64,000 nt of DNA, from assembly GCF_947503705.1 (NCBI RefSeq), contig NZ_CANNES010000002.1:434001-498000 (forward strand), given 5' to 3'. The notes beneath the pieces are model-generated. The model was not told where the DNA came from. It worked only from the letters and a program-made list of their open reading frames with translations, and did no database searches. Positions within the stretch are counted from its first letter, which is position 1, and each line of letters begins with the position of its first letter. Shown piece by piece: positions 9,152-17,305 of the stretch. The stretch is from an uncultured Tateyamaria sp. GTDB taxonomy: Bacteria; Pseudomonadota; Alphaproteobacteria; Rhodobacterales; Rhodobacteraceae. The translations under genes were made by a program, and so were the position numbers.

Positions 9152-10516
9152 ATGCCCTCCCCCATGACCTTTGATGATTTGAAAGCCGCCGTGCGCGACG
9201 GGCAGATCGATACTGTGCTTGTCTGTTTTGTCGACATGCAGGGCCGATTGATGGGCAAACGGTTCCACGCGGTGAACTTTGTCGAAACATCGCATCGCGA
9301 AACGCATTGCTGCAACTATCTGCTGGCTACGGATCTCGAAATGGCGACCCCCGAGGGCTATGCCGCCAGCAGTTGGGAAAAGGGCTATGGCGATTATGTG
9401 ATGCGGCCCGATCTGGGCACCATCCGACCCGTACCCTGGCTGGATGGCACCGCAATGGTTCTGTGCGACATCCTTGATCACCACACGCACGAACCCATCC
9501 CACATGCGCCCCGCCAGATCCTCAAGGAACAGATTGCGCGACTGAAAGCCCTGGGCTTTGACGCGATGATGGCGACGGAGTTGGAGTTCTTTCTGTTTGA
9601 GGGCAGTCTGGATCACATCCGCAAAAGCGGCTTTCGTGATCTGACGCCGATCAGCGGCTATAATGAAGACTACCACATCTTTCAGACCACCAAGGAGGAA
9701 GGGGTCATGCGCCCCATCCGCAACCATCTCTTTGCCGCCGGTCTGCCCGTCGAAAACACCAAGGGCGAGGCGGAAAGCGGACAGGAGGAACTGAACATCC
9801 GTTACGCTCCGGCGCTGGATTGCGCCGATCACCACAGCATCGCCAAACACGCGATCAAGGAGATCGCCTGGCAAAATGGCCATGCCGCGACATTCCTGCC
9901 CAAGTGGCATGCGGACAGGGTCGGCTCGTCCAGCCATGTGCATCAATCGCTCTGGACCGGGGAAACGCCCGCCTTTTACGACCCCGATCAGCCTTATGGC
10001 ATGTCCAGGCTGATGGGCCACTACATGGCGGGGCTGATCGCCTATGCCCCGGATTACACCTACTTCCTGGCCCCTTACGTCAACAGCTACAAACGGTTTG
10101 CCAAGGGCACCTTTGCCCCGACCAAAACCGTCTGGTCCGTCGACAACCGCACCGCAGGGTTCCGACTGTGCGGGGACGGAACCAAGGGGATCAGGGTCGA
10201 ATGCCGCATCGGTGGATCAGACCTTAATCCCTATCTGGCTCAGGCCGCGATGCTGGCTGCAGGGATCAAGGGGATCGAAGATCAGATGGAATTGGCGCCA
10301 CCGACCAAGGGCGACGTCTATGAGGATGCCAAGGCGGGCGACATTCCTCGCAGCCTGCGCGACGCAACTGAAACCCTGCGCAACTCCGCGTTCTTGCGCG
10401 CTGCCATGGGCGATGCCGTGATCGACCACTACACCCGCGCCGGCGAGTGGGAGCTTGAAGAGTTCGACCGCACCGTCACCGATTGGGAAATCGCCCGCGG
10501 ATTTGAACGGGCCTAA
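9152..10516 (+). CDS. Glutamine synthetase family ligase (gamma-glutamyl-amine synthetase type)
   Basis: A 454-residue member of the glutamine synthetase superfamily, resembling the group that includes PuuA and GlnT. ATP drives ligation of the glutamate gamma-carboxyl to ammonia or an amine. The metal/glutamate region ATELEFFLFEG, the ATP-site segment SSSHVHQSLW and the C-terminal RIGGSDLNPYLA are visible. Family context is catabolic rather than nitrogen assimilation: it opens a six-gene operon with an alcohol dehydrogenase and a hydantoinase. The ATG at 9152 was preferred; MTFDDL at 9164 is also possible. The amine substrate is unknown. Confidence 0.85.
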   Translation: MPSPMTFDDLKAAVRDGQIDTVLVCFVDMQGRLMGKRFHAVNFVETSHRETHCCNYLLATDLEMATPEGYAASSWEKGYGDYVMRPDLGTIRPVPWLDGTAMVLCDILDHHTHEPIPHAPRQILKEQIARLKALGFDAMMATELEFFLFEGSLDHIRKSGFRDLTPISGYNEDYHIFQTTKEEGVMRPIRNHLFAAGLPVENTKGEAESGQEELNIRYAPALDCADHHSIAKHAIKEIAWQNGHAATFLPKWHADRVGSSSHVHQSLWTGETPAFYDPDQPYGMSRLMGHYMAGLIAYAPDYTYFLAPYVNSYKRFAKGTFAPTKTVWSVDNRTAGFRLCGDGTKGIRVECRIGGSDLNPYLAQAAMLAAGIKGIEDQMELAPPTKGDVYEDAKAGDIPRSLRDATETLRNSAFLRAAMGDAVIDHYTRAGEWELEEFDRTVTDWEIARGFERA

Positions 10517-10546
10517 GCGCCCATTTTGCAGATAAAGGCCACCCTT

Positions 10547-11692
10547 ATGACCCTCACCGCCAATTGGTCCTACCCCACTGCAATCCGCTTTGGCGCGGGC
10601 CGGATCACTGAGATTGCCGAGGCCTGCACCGCTGCGGGCATCACCCGACCCTTGCTTGTCACCGACCGGGGCCTTGCCGGGATGGAGATTACGACACGCA
10701 CCCTCGACCTGCTGGAAGCGGCGGGGATGGGTCGCGCGATCTTTGCCGAGGTGGACCCAAACCCGACTGAAAAGAACGCCGCCGCCGGCGTCGCGGCCTA
10801 TCGCGACGGCGGGCATGACGGTGTGATCGCTTTTGGCGGCGGGTCGGGGTTGGACCTGGGCAAGGTGGTTGCTTTTATGGCTGGTCAGACCCGCCCGCTC
10901 TGGGATTTCGAGGATATTGGCGATTGGTGGACGCGCGCCGACGCGGATGCCATTGCGCCCATCGTTGCCGTACCCACCACCGCAGGCACCGGATCAGAGG
11001 TTGGCCGCGCCTCTGTCATCACCAATTCCGAAACGGCGCATAAAAAGATCATCTTTCACCCCAGGATCCTGCCCAGCGTCGTGATCTGTGACCCCGAACT
11101 GACTGTAGGTATGCCCAAATCGATCACGGCCGGCACGGGCCTTGATGCCTTTGCCCATTGTGTCGAGGCGTTCTGTTCACCCCACTACCACCCCATGTCG
11201 CACGGCATGGCGCTGGAAGGGATGCGGTTGGTCAAAGAGAACCTGCCCCGTGCCTATGCGGATGGCAGCGACCTCAAGGCGCGCGCGCACATGATGTCGG
11301 CGGCCGCGATGGGAGCCACCGCCTTTCAAAAGGGGCTGGGGGCGATCCATGCCCTGTCACATCCCATTGGCGCGATCTATCACACGCACCACGGTACAAC
11401 GAACGCGGTCTGCATGCCCGCCGTTTTGCAGTTTAACCGACCCGCAATTGAAGGGGTCATTGGGGACGCGGCACGCTATCTGGGGATCGACGGCGGCTTT
11501 GACGGTTTTTGCAGCTTTGTCGATAATCTGAATGTATCGCTTGGTATTCCGGCCTCGCTTACCGCCCTAGGGATTGAAAATCCCGACATTGACCGGATCG
11601 TTGCGGGCGCTTTGATCGACCCGAGCACCGGTGGCAATCCCGTGGAAATGACGGCTCAGAACACGCGCGAACTGCTGCTAAAGATCGTCTGA
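10547..11692 (+). CDS. Iron-containing alcohol dehydrogenase
   Basis: A 381-residue group III, NAD(P)-dependent dehydrogenase. The nucleotide-binding glycine stretch AFGGGSGLDLGKV, the region VPTTAGTGSEV and the metal ligands in GTGLDAFAHCVEAF and ALSHPIGAIYHTHHG are present. It would oxidise an alcohol to an aldehyde, or the reverse, for a pathway intermediate. It starts 30 bases after the ligase gene. Pairs of a glutamine-synthetase-like ligase with an iron alcohol dehydrogenase are seen in amine and amino-alcohol catabolism, which fits here, but the substrate is not determinable. Confidence 0.88.
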   Translation: MTLTANWSYPTAIRFGAGRITEIAEACTAAGITRPLLVTDRGLAGMEITTRTLDLLEAAGMGRAIFAEVDPNPTEKNAAAGVAAYRDGGHDGVIAFGGGSGLDLGKVVAFMAGQTRPLWDFEDIGDWWTRADADAIAPIVAVPTTAGTGSEVGRASVITNSETAHKKIIFHPRILPSVVICDPELTVGMPKSITAGTGLDAFAHCVEAFCSPHYHPMSHGMALEGMRLVKENLPRAYADGSDLKARAHMMSAAAMGATAFQKGLGAIHALSHPIGAIYHTHHGTTNAVCMPAVLQFNRPAIEGVIGDAARYLGIDGGFDGFCSFVDNLNVSLGIPASLTALGIENPDIDRIVAGALIDPSTGGNPVEMTAQNTRELLLKIV

Positions 11693-11745
11693 GGCGGGTT
11701 GCAGGGCCTCGAAATTCCGGCAAGCTGGCGTGGCGAAAGGTGGAT

Positions 11746-13158
11746 ATGACGACAGAGATTGATCTTGTTATACGCGGCGGCGAGGTCGTTACCCCATCGG
11801 GCATCGTTTCGGGCGATGTGGGGATCACAGCGGGCCGGATCGTATCGGTCGGCACACCCGTGCATGACGCCAGTTCAGTCATTGAGGCCAAAGGCAAATG
11901 GATCATGCCGGGCGGCGTCGACACCCACGCCCATATCGAACAGATGTCCGGCATGGGCCAGTGGAACGCTGACACGTTTGAAACGGCCACGCGCTCTGCT
12001 GCGATGGGCGGAACGACCAGCGTAATTTCTTTTGCGGCGCAAAACGCCGGCCAGACGCTGGCAGATACGGTGGCAGATTATGCAGCGCGCGCGCGGCGCG
12101 GGGCCATGATCGACTACGCCTTTCACATGACGATCACCGATACACAAGCTTCTGATTTCAAATCTGATCTGGGGCGGCTCATCGGATCCGGCCACCGCTC
12201 GATCAAGGTTTTCACCACCTACAACATCCAGCTGAGCGACGCCGAAATCCTCGATATCATGGCCCAAGCCAAGCGACATGGCGCGATGGTCTGTGTCCAT
12301 GCCGAAAACGATGCCATCATCGCCCAGGCCCGCAGCGCCCTGATCGCAGCGGGCCACACAGCACCGCGTGATCACGCCCGGTCGCGCCCCCGCATGGCAG
12401 AGATCGAGGCCATCGCACGTATGTGCCGCTTTGCCGAATATCTGGACCAGCCGGTGATGATCTTTCATGTCTCCACCGCGGAAGGCTGCGATGTCATACG
12501 TGCGGCCCGGGCCCGCGGCGCACCCGTTCAGGCCGAAACCTGTCCGCATTACCTTTTCATGACAGAGGATGTTTTGGACCGCCCCGGCACGGAAGGGGCG
12601 AAATGGATGTGCTCCCCACCCCAACGGACCGCAGCAGACCAACAAGCCCTTTGGGCGGCACTTGAGGACGAAACGCTATGTCTAGTGTCGTCGGATCACG
12701 CGCCATACCGCTATGACAAAACGGGCAAGATGTCCGCAGGTCCTGATGCATCCTTTGACAAAATCGCAAACGGCTTGCCCGGGCTCGAGACGCGGTTGAC
12801 CTTGATGTTCGACGCAATGGTGTCGCGTGGTGGTCAAGGACCTGAAGCCTTTGCCCGGATCACCGCAACTCAGCCTGCGCAGGCCTATGGTTTGTTGAAA
12901 AAAGGTGCCATCGAGGTCGGCAAGGACGCTGATCTGGTTCTGTGGGACCCGGAAAAGACGCTGACGTATGGGCCGAATGACCTGCACGACAATGTGGGCT
13001 ATAACCCTTGGGAGGGACACACCGTCACGGGCTGGCCCACAGACGTGATCCTGCGCGGTCAGCCGCTTGTCTCGGATGGCGTGTTTCTCGGCCCAGCCGG
13101 GCAGGGCAAGTGGATCGACCGGCCCGAAATGAAACAACCGCGAAAGACGCCCGCATGA
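11746..13158 (+). CDS. Dihydropyrimidinase / D-hydantoinase family hydrolase
   Basis: A 470-residue cyclic amidohydrolase. The metal ligands are readable: His61 and His63 in DTHAHIEQ, the lysine of SIKVFTTYN that would be carboxylated, the histidines in VCVHAEN and IFHVST, and the Asp in SSDHAPY. The family opens hydantoin, dihydropyrimidine or allantoin rings to N-carbamoyl acids. The ATG at 11746 follows AAGGTGG and is preferred to an in-frame GTG at 11740. The stop overlaps the next ATG by four bases. No N-carbamoylase or ureidopropionase lies nearby, so the open product must be handled by a gene outside the window. Confidence 0.9.
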   Translation: MTTEIDLVIRGGEVVTPSGIVSGDVGITAGRIVSVGTPVHDASSVIEAKGKWIMPGGVDTHAHIEQMSGMGQWNADTFETATRSAAMGGTTSVISFAAQNAGQTLADTVADYAARARRGAMIDYAFHMTITDTQASDFKSDLGRLIGSGHRSIKVFTTYNIQLSDAEILDIMAQAKRHGAMVCVHAENDAIIAQARSALIAAGHTAPRDHARSRPRMAEIEAIARMCRFAEYLDQPVMIFHVSTAEGCDVIRAARARGAPVQAETCPHYLFMTEDVLDRPGTEGAKWMCSPPQRTAADQQALWAALEDETLCLVSSDHAPYRYDKTGKMSAGPDASFDKIANGLPGLETRLTLMFDAMVSRGGQGPEAFARITATQPAQAYGLLKKGAIEVGKDADLVLWDPEKTLTYGPNDLHDNVGYNPWEGHTVTGWPTDVILRGQPLVSDGVFLGPAGQGKWIDRPEMKQPRKTPA

Positions 13159-13544
13159 AATGGCCCGACGCAGCAAACGACCTTGCCATCACGTTTTTCT
13201 ATTATCGGGACCTTCCCCGCGCAATGCGGTTTTACGAGGATATCCTTGGTCTGCCTTTGGCGATCGACCAGGGCTGGTCCAAGATTTATCGGATTTGCCC
13301 GGGCGCACATGTGGGATTGGTGGATGAAACCAAGGGGATGAACAAATGGGCGGCTGTCAAACCTGTCCAACTGTGCATTCGGGTGCCCCAGGTGGATGAC
13401 TGGTACGCCTACGCGCAAGCCAAGGCGGTGGACAATCTGTCAGAGCTTTTCGTCAACGATGCCTTGGGTATCCGCGCCTTTGTCTTTGACGATCCTGAAG
13501 GGTATCAGATCGAAATCCAATCTGCGACGCGGCCCGGCGCATGA
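13155..13544 (+). CDS. VOC (glyoxalase) family protein
   Basis: A 129-residue vicinal oxygen chelate protein with the opening pattern FFYYRDLPRAMRFYEDILGLPL and the closing motif FDDPEGYQIEIQ. It is embedded between the hydantoinase and racemase genes with four-base ATGA overlaps on both sides, so it should be translated with them. The family is used for epimerases, lyases and dioxygenases. Here a role in isomerising or cleaving a pathway intermediate is inferred from position only. Confidence 0.82.
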   Translation: MKWPDAANDLAITFFYYRDLPRAMRFYEDILGLPLAIDQGWSKIYRICPGAHVGLVDETKGMNKWAAVKPVQLCIRVPQVDDWYAYAQAKAVDNLSELFVNDALGIRAFVFDDPEGYQIEIQSATRPGA

Positions 13545-14224
13545 GCACGCTGATCATCATAAATCCAAACGCGTCACAAAAGGTCACGGACGGGATTGAC
13601 GCCGCCGTTGAACCATTGCGCCGCTTTGGCATACCGATCCGCTGCCTGACCCTGGCCGAGGGGCCACCCGGCATCGAAAGCCAGCGACAGGCCGACCAGA
13701 CCATTGCACCGATGCTGAGGCTCGCGGCGGCGCAAACGGATGCGGCAGGCTATGTCATCGCCTGCTTCGGCGATCCTGGGCTGCATGCGCTGCGCGACCA
13801 GACGTCCCTGCCCGTTCTGGGCATTCAAGAGGCGGCGGTGATGACTGCGCTGACGCTGGGCCAGCGTTTTGGTGTCATCGCGATCCTGCCCCCCTCAATC
13901 CCCCGGCATCTGAGGTCTTTTGGCGCGATGGGCGTGCTCGACCGATTGGCGGGCGACCGGGCCCTCGGCCTCGGCGTTGCCGATCTGGCCGACCCGGACC
14001 GCAGCCTCGCAGCGATGATCGCAACGGGCAAACGGCTGCGGGACGAGGACGGGGCCGACGTGCTCATCATGGGCTGTGCCGGCATGGCCCAATATCGCGA
14101 CCCTTTGTGCGATGCCACTGGTCTGCCGGTGGTCGAACCATGCCAAGCGGCGGTCAGTATGGCCATGGGCCACATTGCTCTTGGGCTGTCGCACTCTGTC
14201 GAAAGGTCTGATCATGCTGGATGA
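13541..14224 (+). CDS. Aspartate/glutamate (hydantoin) racemase family protein
   Basis: A 227-residue cofactor-independent racemase. The two catalytic cysteines of the family are in place: Cys75 in YVIACFGDPG and Cys179 in LIMGCAGM. The opening IIINPNAS is typical of hydantoin racemases, which equilibrate D- and L-5-substituted hydantoins so the hydantoinase can use both. Its place directly behind a hydantoinase supports this. Maleate isomerase or arylmalonate decarboxylase relatives remain possible. Its end overlaps the DapA-like gene by 11 bases. Confidence 0.85.
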   Translation: MSTLIIINPNASQKVTDGIDAAVEPLRRFGIPIRCLTLAEGPPGIESQRQADQTIAPMLRLAAAQTDAAGYVIACFGDPGLHALRDQTSLPVLGIQEAAVMTALTLGQRFGVIAILPPSIPRHLRSFGAMGVLDRLAGDRALGLGVADLADPDRSLAAMIATGKRLRDEDGADVLIMGCAGMAQYRDPLCDATGLPVVEPCQAAVSMAMGHIALGLSHSVERSDHAG

Positions 14225-15131
14225 AACCGCTAAAGGCGTCTTTACCATCGCGGTAACGCCGTTCCTGCCAAATGGCGATCTGGACTTGGACAGCATCGAC
14301 CGGATGGTCGACGCCTATATCGAAAGAGGGGCCACAGGGCTGACCATTCTGGGCATGATGGGCGAGGCGGGCAAGCTTTCTGCCGAGGAGTCGGTTACGG
14401 TCGTCGAACGGGTTGTCAGCCGTTGTTCTGTTCCGGTGGTCGTCGGCGTTTCTGCCCCCGGCTTTGCCGCCATGACCTCCCTCAGCGACGCGGCGATGGA
14501 TGCAGGTGCTGCTGGTGTTATGGTCGCCCCACCCGGGTCGCTACGCACCGACGCGCAAAGCCTGACCTACTACCACAACGCCGCAGATGCCTTGGGCAAC
14601 GCCCCTTTTGTCTTGCAGGATTTTCCACTGGCCACCGGCGTTGTCATCTCGACCGACGTGATCCTCAAGGTGGTTGAGGATTGCCCGACCTGCGTGATGC
14701 TCAAGCACGAGGATTGGCCAGGCCTTGAAAAGATCAGCGCTTTGCGTGCCGCATCAGACGCGGGCGCACGGCGGATTTCGATCCTGTGCGGCAATGGTGG
14801 GATGTACCTGCTGGAAGAAATGTTGCGCGGCGCGGATGGCGCCATGACGGGCTTTGGCTACCCCGAGATGATGGCGCAAGTGGTGGCCGCCTATCATGCC
14901 GACGATCTGGAGCAAGCGCGCGACATCTTTGACGCTTACATGCCCATGATCCGGTACGAAGCACAGCCGGGGCTTGGCCTTGCCATCCGCAAATATTCAC
15001 TGGCTAAACAGGGTGTTATCGCCCATCCGACGCTGCGCAAGCCCGGCGCGACCCTGTCACAGGCGGCGATGGCCGAAGTGGATACGCTGGCCAAACGACA
15101 AGCAAAACGCCTGGCTGATCTGGGCCTTTAG
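14214..15131 (+). CDS. DapA-family aldolase/dehydratase lacking the usual tyrosine
   Basis: A 305-residue TIM-barrel protein of the dihydrodipicolinate synthase / N-acetylneuraminate lyase superfamily. The Schiff-base lysine is Lys164 in CVMLKHED, and ILGMMGEAGKL matches the alpha-keto acid carboxylate loop. The canonical YNxP motif with the catalytic tyrosine (Tyr133 in E. coli DapA) reads LQDFP here, giving Gln135 at that place, so ordinary lysine biosynthesis is unlikely. As the last gene of the hydantoin operon it probably cleaves or dehydrates a 2-keto acid. Its end overlaps the convergent regulator gene by four bases. Confidence 0.85.
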   Translation: MLDETAKGVFTIAVTPFLPNGDLDLDSIDRMVDAYIERGATGLTILGMMGEAGKLSAEESVTVVERVVSRCSVPVVVGVSAPGFAAMTSLSDAAMDAGAAGVMVAPPGSLRTDAQSLTYYHNAADALGNAPFVLQDFPLATGVVISTDVILKVVEDCPTCVMLKHEDWPGLEKISALRAASDAGARRISILCGNGGMYLLEEMLRGADGAMTGFGYPEMMAQVVAAYHADDLEQARDIFDAYMPMIRYEAQPGLGLAIRKYSLAKQGVIAHPTLRKPGATLSQAAMAEVDTLAKRQAKRLADLGL

Positions 15132-16048
15132 AAGTTGGTCCGCAGATCACGCGGCGACATGCCAAAGAGCGCACGAAAGGCGCGGGCCATTGCGCTCGCG
15201 TTGTCGTAACCGCAGCGCTGCGCAATCTCGGCAACCGACAGGTCGGTATCCAGCACCAAGTGTCGCGCATGGATCAGGCGGGTCCGGCGATAGACAGCCT
15301 GCGGGGTTGCCTTGAGCGTGGCCTGCATACGCGTCTCCAGAGTCTTTTGCGTGCATCCAACCGAACGGGCCAGTGCCGGGATGCTTAACGGTGTTTCAAC
15401 GTTTTCCCGCATGATCGCCAACGCACGATTGACCAGACGCCCCACGCCGATGCCAGACCCAAGCCTATGATCCGTAACATCCCGTGACATGAAAAGCTGT
15501 GCCACATCCATTGCCAAGAGCGCGCCATGGTCCTGGTCAATCATGTGACAGACCAGATCAAAGGCGGCCATCGCGCCGGAACAGGTCACCCGATCCCGAT
15601 CCACAACAAAGCGTTCGCGCACTGTATCCACCTGTGGAAACTGTTCAGAGAACGCAGTCAACACGTCCCAATGGATCGTCGCGCAATACCCGTCCAACAG
15701 CCCCGCCTGCGCCAGCAACCAACTGCCGGTATCAAAGCCGGCCAAGGCGGCATAGCGGGGTGCCACTTGATGAAGCCTGCGTGCCAGGGGGCGTGGTTCA
15801 ATCTGGCGCACCGCATATGAGGGCATCAGGATCAGCATATCGCCCCGCCCCTCCGCCAAGGCCATATGGGGGGCCACCTGCAATCCGCTTGAGCTATGAA
15901 CTGCGCCGCCATCCAAGGTACAGAACCGCCACTCATAGAGCGCACCATTCGCAAGCGTATTGGCCGCGCGCAGGGGCTCGACAGTATTGGCCAGGCAATG
16001 GTTCGAAAACGCATCAAACAGAAGGATATCAAAGCGGCGCGGCAGCAT
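15128..16048 (-). CDS. GlxA-type AraC family transcriptional regulator
   Basis: A 306-residue regulator with an N-terminal DJ-1/PfpI-like sensor domain (FDILLFDAFSNHCLANTVEP through the GSWLLAQAG elbow) and a C-terminal AraC double helix-turn-helix (SVGCTQKTLETRMQATL; VAEIAQRCGYDNASAMARAFRALFG). The ATG at 16048 follows a perfect GGAGG, so the longer upstream starts were rejected. This architecture includes CdhR and GbdR, regulators of carnitine and glycine betaine catabolism in Pseudomonas. It is divergent from the CoA-thioester genes, which are its probable targets. Confidence 0.92.
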   Translation of the reverse strand: MLPRRFDILLFDAFSNHCLANTVEPLRAANTLANGALYEWRFCTLDGGAVHSSSGLQVAPHMALAEGRGDMLILMPSYAVRQIEPRPLARRLHQVAPRYAALAGFDTGSWLLAQAGLLDGYCATIHWDVLTAFSEQFPQVDTVRERFVVDRDRVTCSGAMAAFDLVCHMIDQDHGALLAMDVAQLFMSRDVTDHRLGSGIGVGRLVNRALAIMRENVETPLSIPALARSVGCTQKTLETRMQATLKATPQAVYRRTRLIHARHLVLDTDLSVAEIAQRCGYDNASAMARAFRALFGMSPRDLRTNF

Positions 16049-16079
16049 GTTTTCCTCCATTCCTGCACGATTAACATCC

Positions 16080-16113
16080 AACTCTGCACGCCATGGCAAA
16101 GCAAGGCAGAGTT
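16080..16113. promoter_or_regulatory. Inverted repeat, candidate operator of the GlxA-type regulator
   Basis: AACTCTGC (16080-16087) and GCAGAGTT (16106-16113) form a perfect 8-base inverted repeat spaced by 18 bases, in the only gap between the regulator and the divergent acyl-CoA dehydrogenase gene. Position and symmetry suggest the binding site. Confidence 0.45.
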
Positions 16114-16144
16114 TCATCGCGCTGACAATAGGGAGCACCGCGTC

Positions 16145-17305
16145 ATGCATTTTGGTCTGTCAGACGAACAAGAGATGATCGTTTCGACCGTTCGAAGCTT
16201 TGTGGAAAAGGAAATCTATCCCCACGAGGCCGAAGTCGAGCGTACTGGCGAAGTGCCATATGAGCTGGCGCAAGAGATCAAGCGCAAATGCATGGAACTT
16301 GGGTTCTACGCCTGCAACTTTCCCGAAGAGGTAGGCGGTGCGGGCCTGAGCCATGTGGATTTTACGTTGGTGGAACGGGAACTGGGGCGCGGTTCAATGG
16401 CGCTCACCCACTTCTTTGGCCGTCCGCAAAATATCCTGATGGCCTGCAATGACGATCAGCGCGAACGCTATCTCTTGCCCGCCGTGCGTGGCGAGCGGAT
16501 GGATGCGCTGGCGATGACGGAACCAGGTGCGGGGTCTGACGTGCGTGGCATGAAATGCCAGGCTGTGCGGGATGGGGGTGATTGGGTGATAAATGGCTCG
16601 AAACACTTCATATCGGGCGCCGATCACGCGGATTTCTTTATCGTTTTCATCGCCACGGGCGAAGACGCCACGCCCAAAGGACCCAAGAAACGGATCACCA
16701 CCTTCCTCGTGGATCGCGGCACCCCCGGCTTTACCGTGCGCGACGGCTATAACTCGGTCAGCCACAAAGGGTACAAGAACTGCATCCTCGATTTCGACGA
16801 TTGCCGCTTGCCTGACGCGCAGGTGCTGGGCGAGGTCGATGGCGGTTTCGCGGTGATGAACGAATGGCTGTATGCAACGCGGATCACGGTCGCCGCTTTC
16901 AGCGTTGGACGCGCGCGGCGCTGTTTTGACTACGCGCTAAACTATGCGGCGGAACGTCGACAGTTTGGCCAACCCATCGGCAAATTCCAGGGCGTGAGCT
17001 TTCAGATTGCAGACATGATCACCGAGATTGACGCCGCCGACTGGTTGACCCTGGCGGCCGCTTGGCGGCTGGACGAAGGACTACCCGCCAACCGCGAGAT
17101 CGCGTCGGCCAAGCTTTATGCCAGCGAGGCGCTTGCGCGGGTCACCGATGCTACCTTGCAGATCTTTGGCGGCATGGGCCTGATGGATGACTTCCCCATT
17201 GAACGGTTCTGGCGCGATGCGCGGGTCGAGCGGATCTGGGACGGCACGTCAGAGATCCAGCGCCACATCATTTCCCGGGATCTCCTGCGTCCTCTGGGGG
17301 CGTGA
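16145..17305 (+). CDS. Acyl-CoA dehydrogenase (CaiA-like)
   Basis: A 386-residue FAD flavoprotein that would oxidise or reduce the alpha-beta bond of an acyl-CoA. The ALAMTEPGAGSD flavin segment, INGSKHFISGA and AAERRQFGQPIGKFQ are standard. The usual catalytic glutamate of the C-terminal EGT motif reads Asp366 (IWDGTSEIQ), a conservative change. Followed without a gap by a CoA ligase and a CaiD-like hydratase, it fits a gamma-butyrobetainyl-CoA dehydrogenase or crotonobetainyl-CoA reductase. That assignment comes from context; the sequence alone supports only an acyl-CoA dehydrogenase. Confidence 0.88.
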   Translation: MHFGLSDEQEMIVSTVRSFVEKEIYPHEAEVERTGEVPYELAQEIKRKCMELGFYACNFPEEVGGAGLSHVDFTLVERELGRGSMALTHFFGRPQNILMACNDDQRERYLLPAVRGERMDALAMTEPGAGSDVRGMKCQAVRDGGDWVINGSKHFISGADHADFFIVFIATGEDATPKGPKKRITTFLVDRGTPGFTVRDGYNSVSHKGYKNCILDFDDCRLPDAQVLGEVDGGFAVMNEWLYATRITVAAFSVGRARRCFDYALNYAAERRQFGQPIGKFQGVSFQIADMITEIDAADWLTLAAAWRLDEGLPANREIASAKLYASEALARVTDATLQIFGGMGLMDDFPIERFWRDARVERIWDGTSEIQRHIISRDLLRPLGA

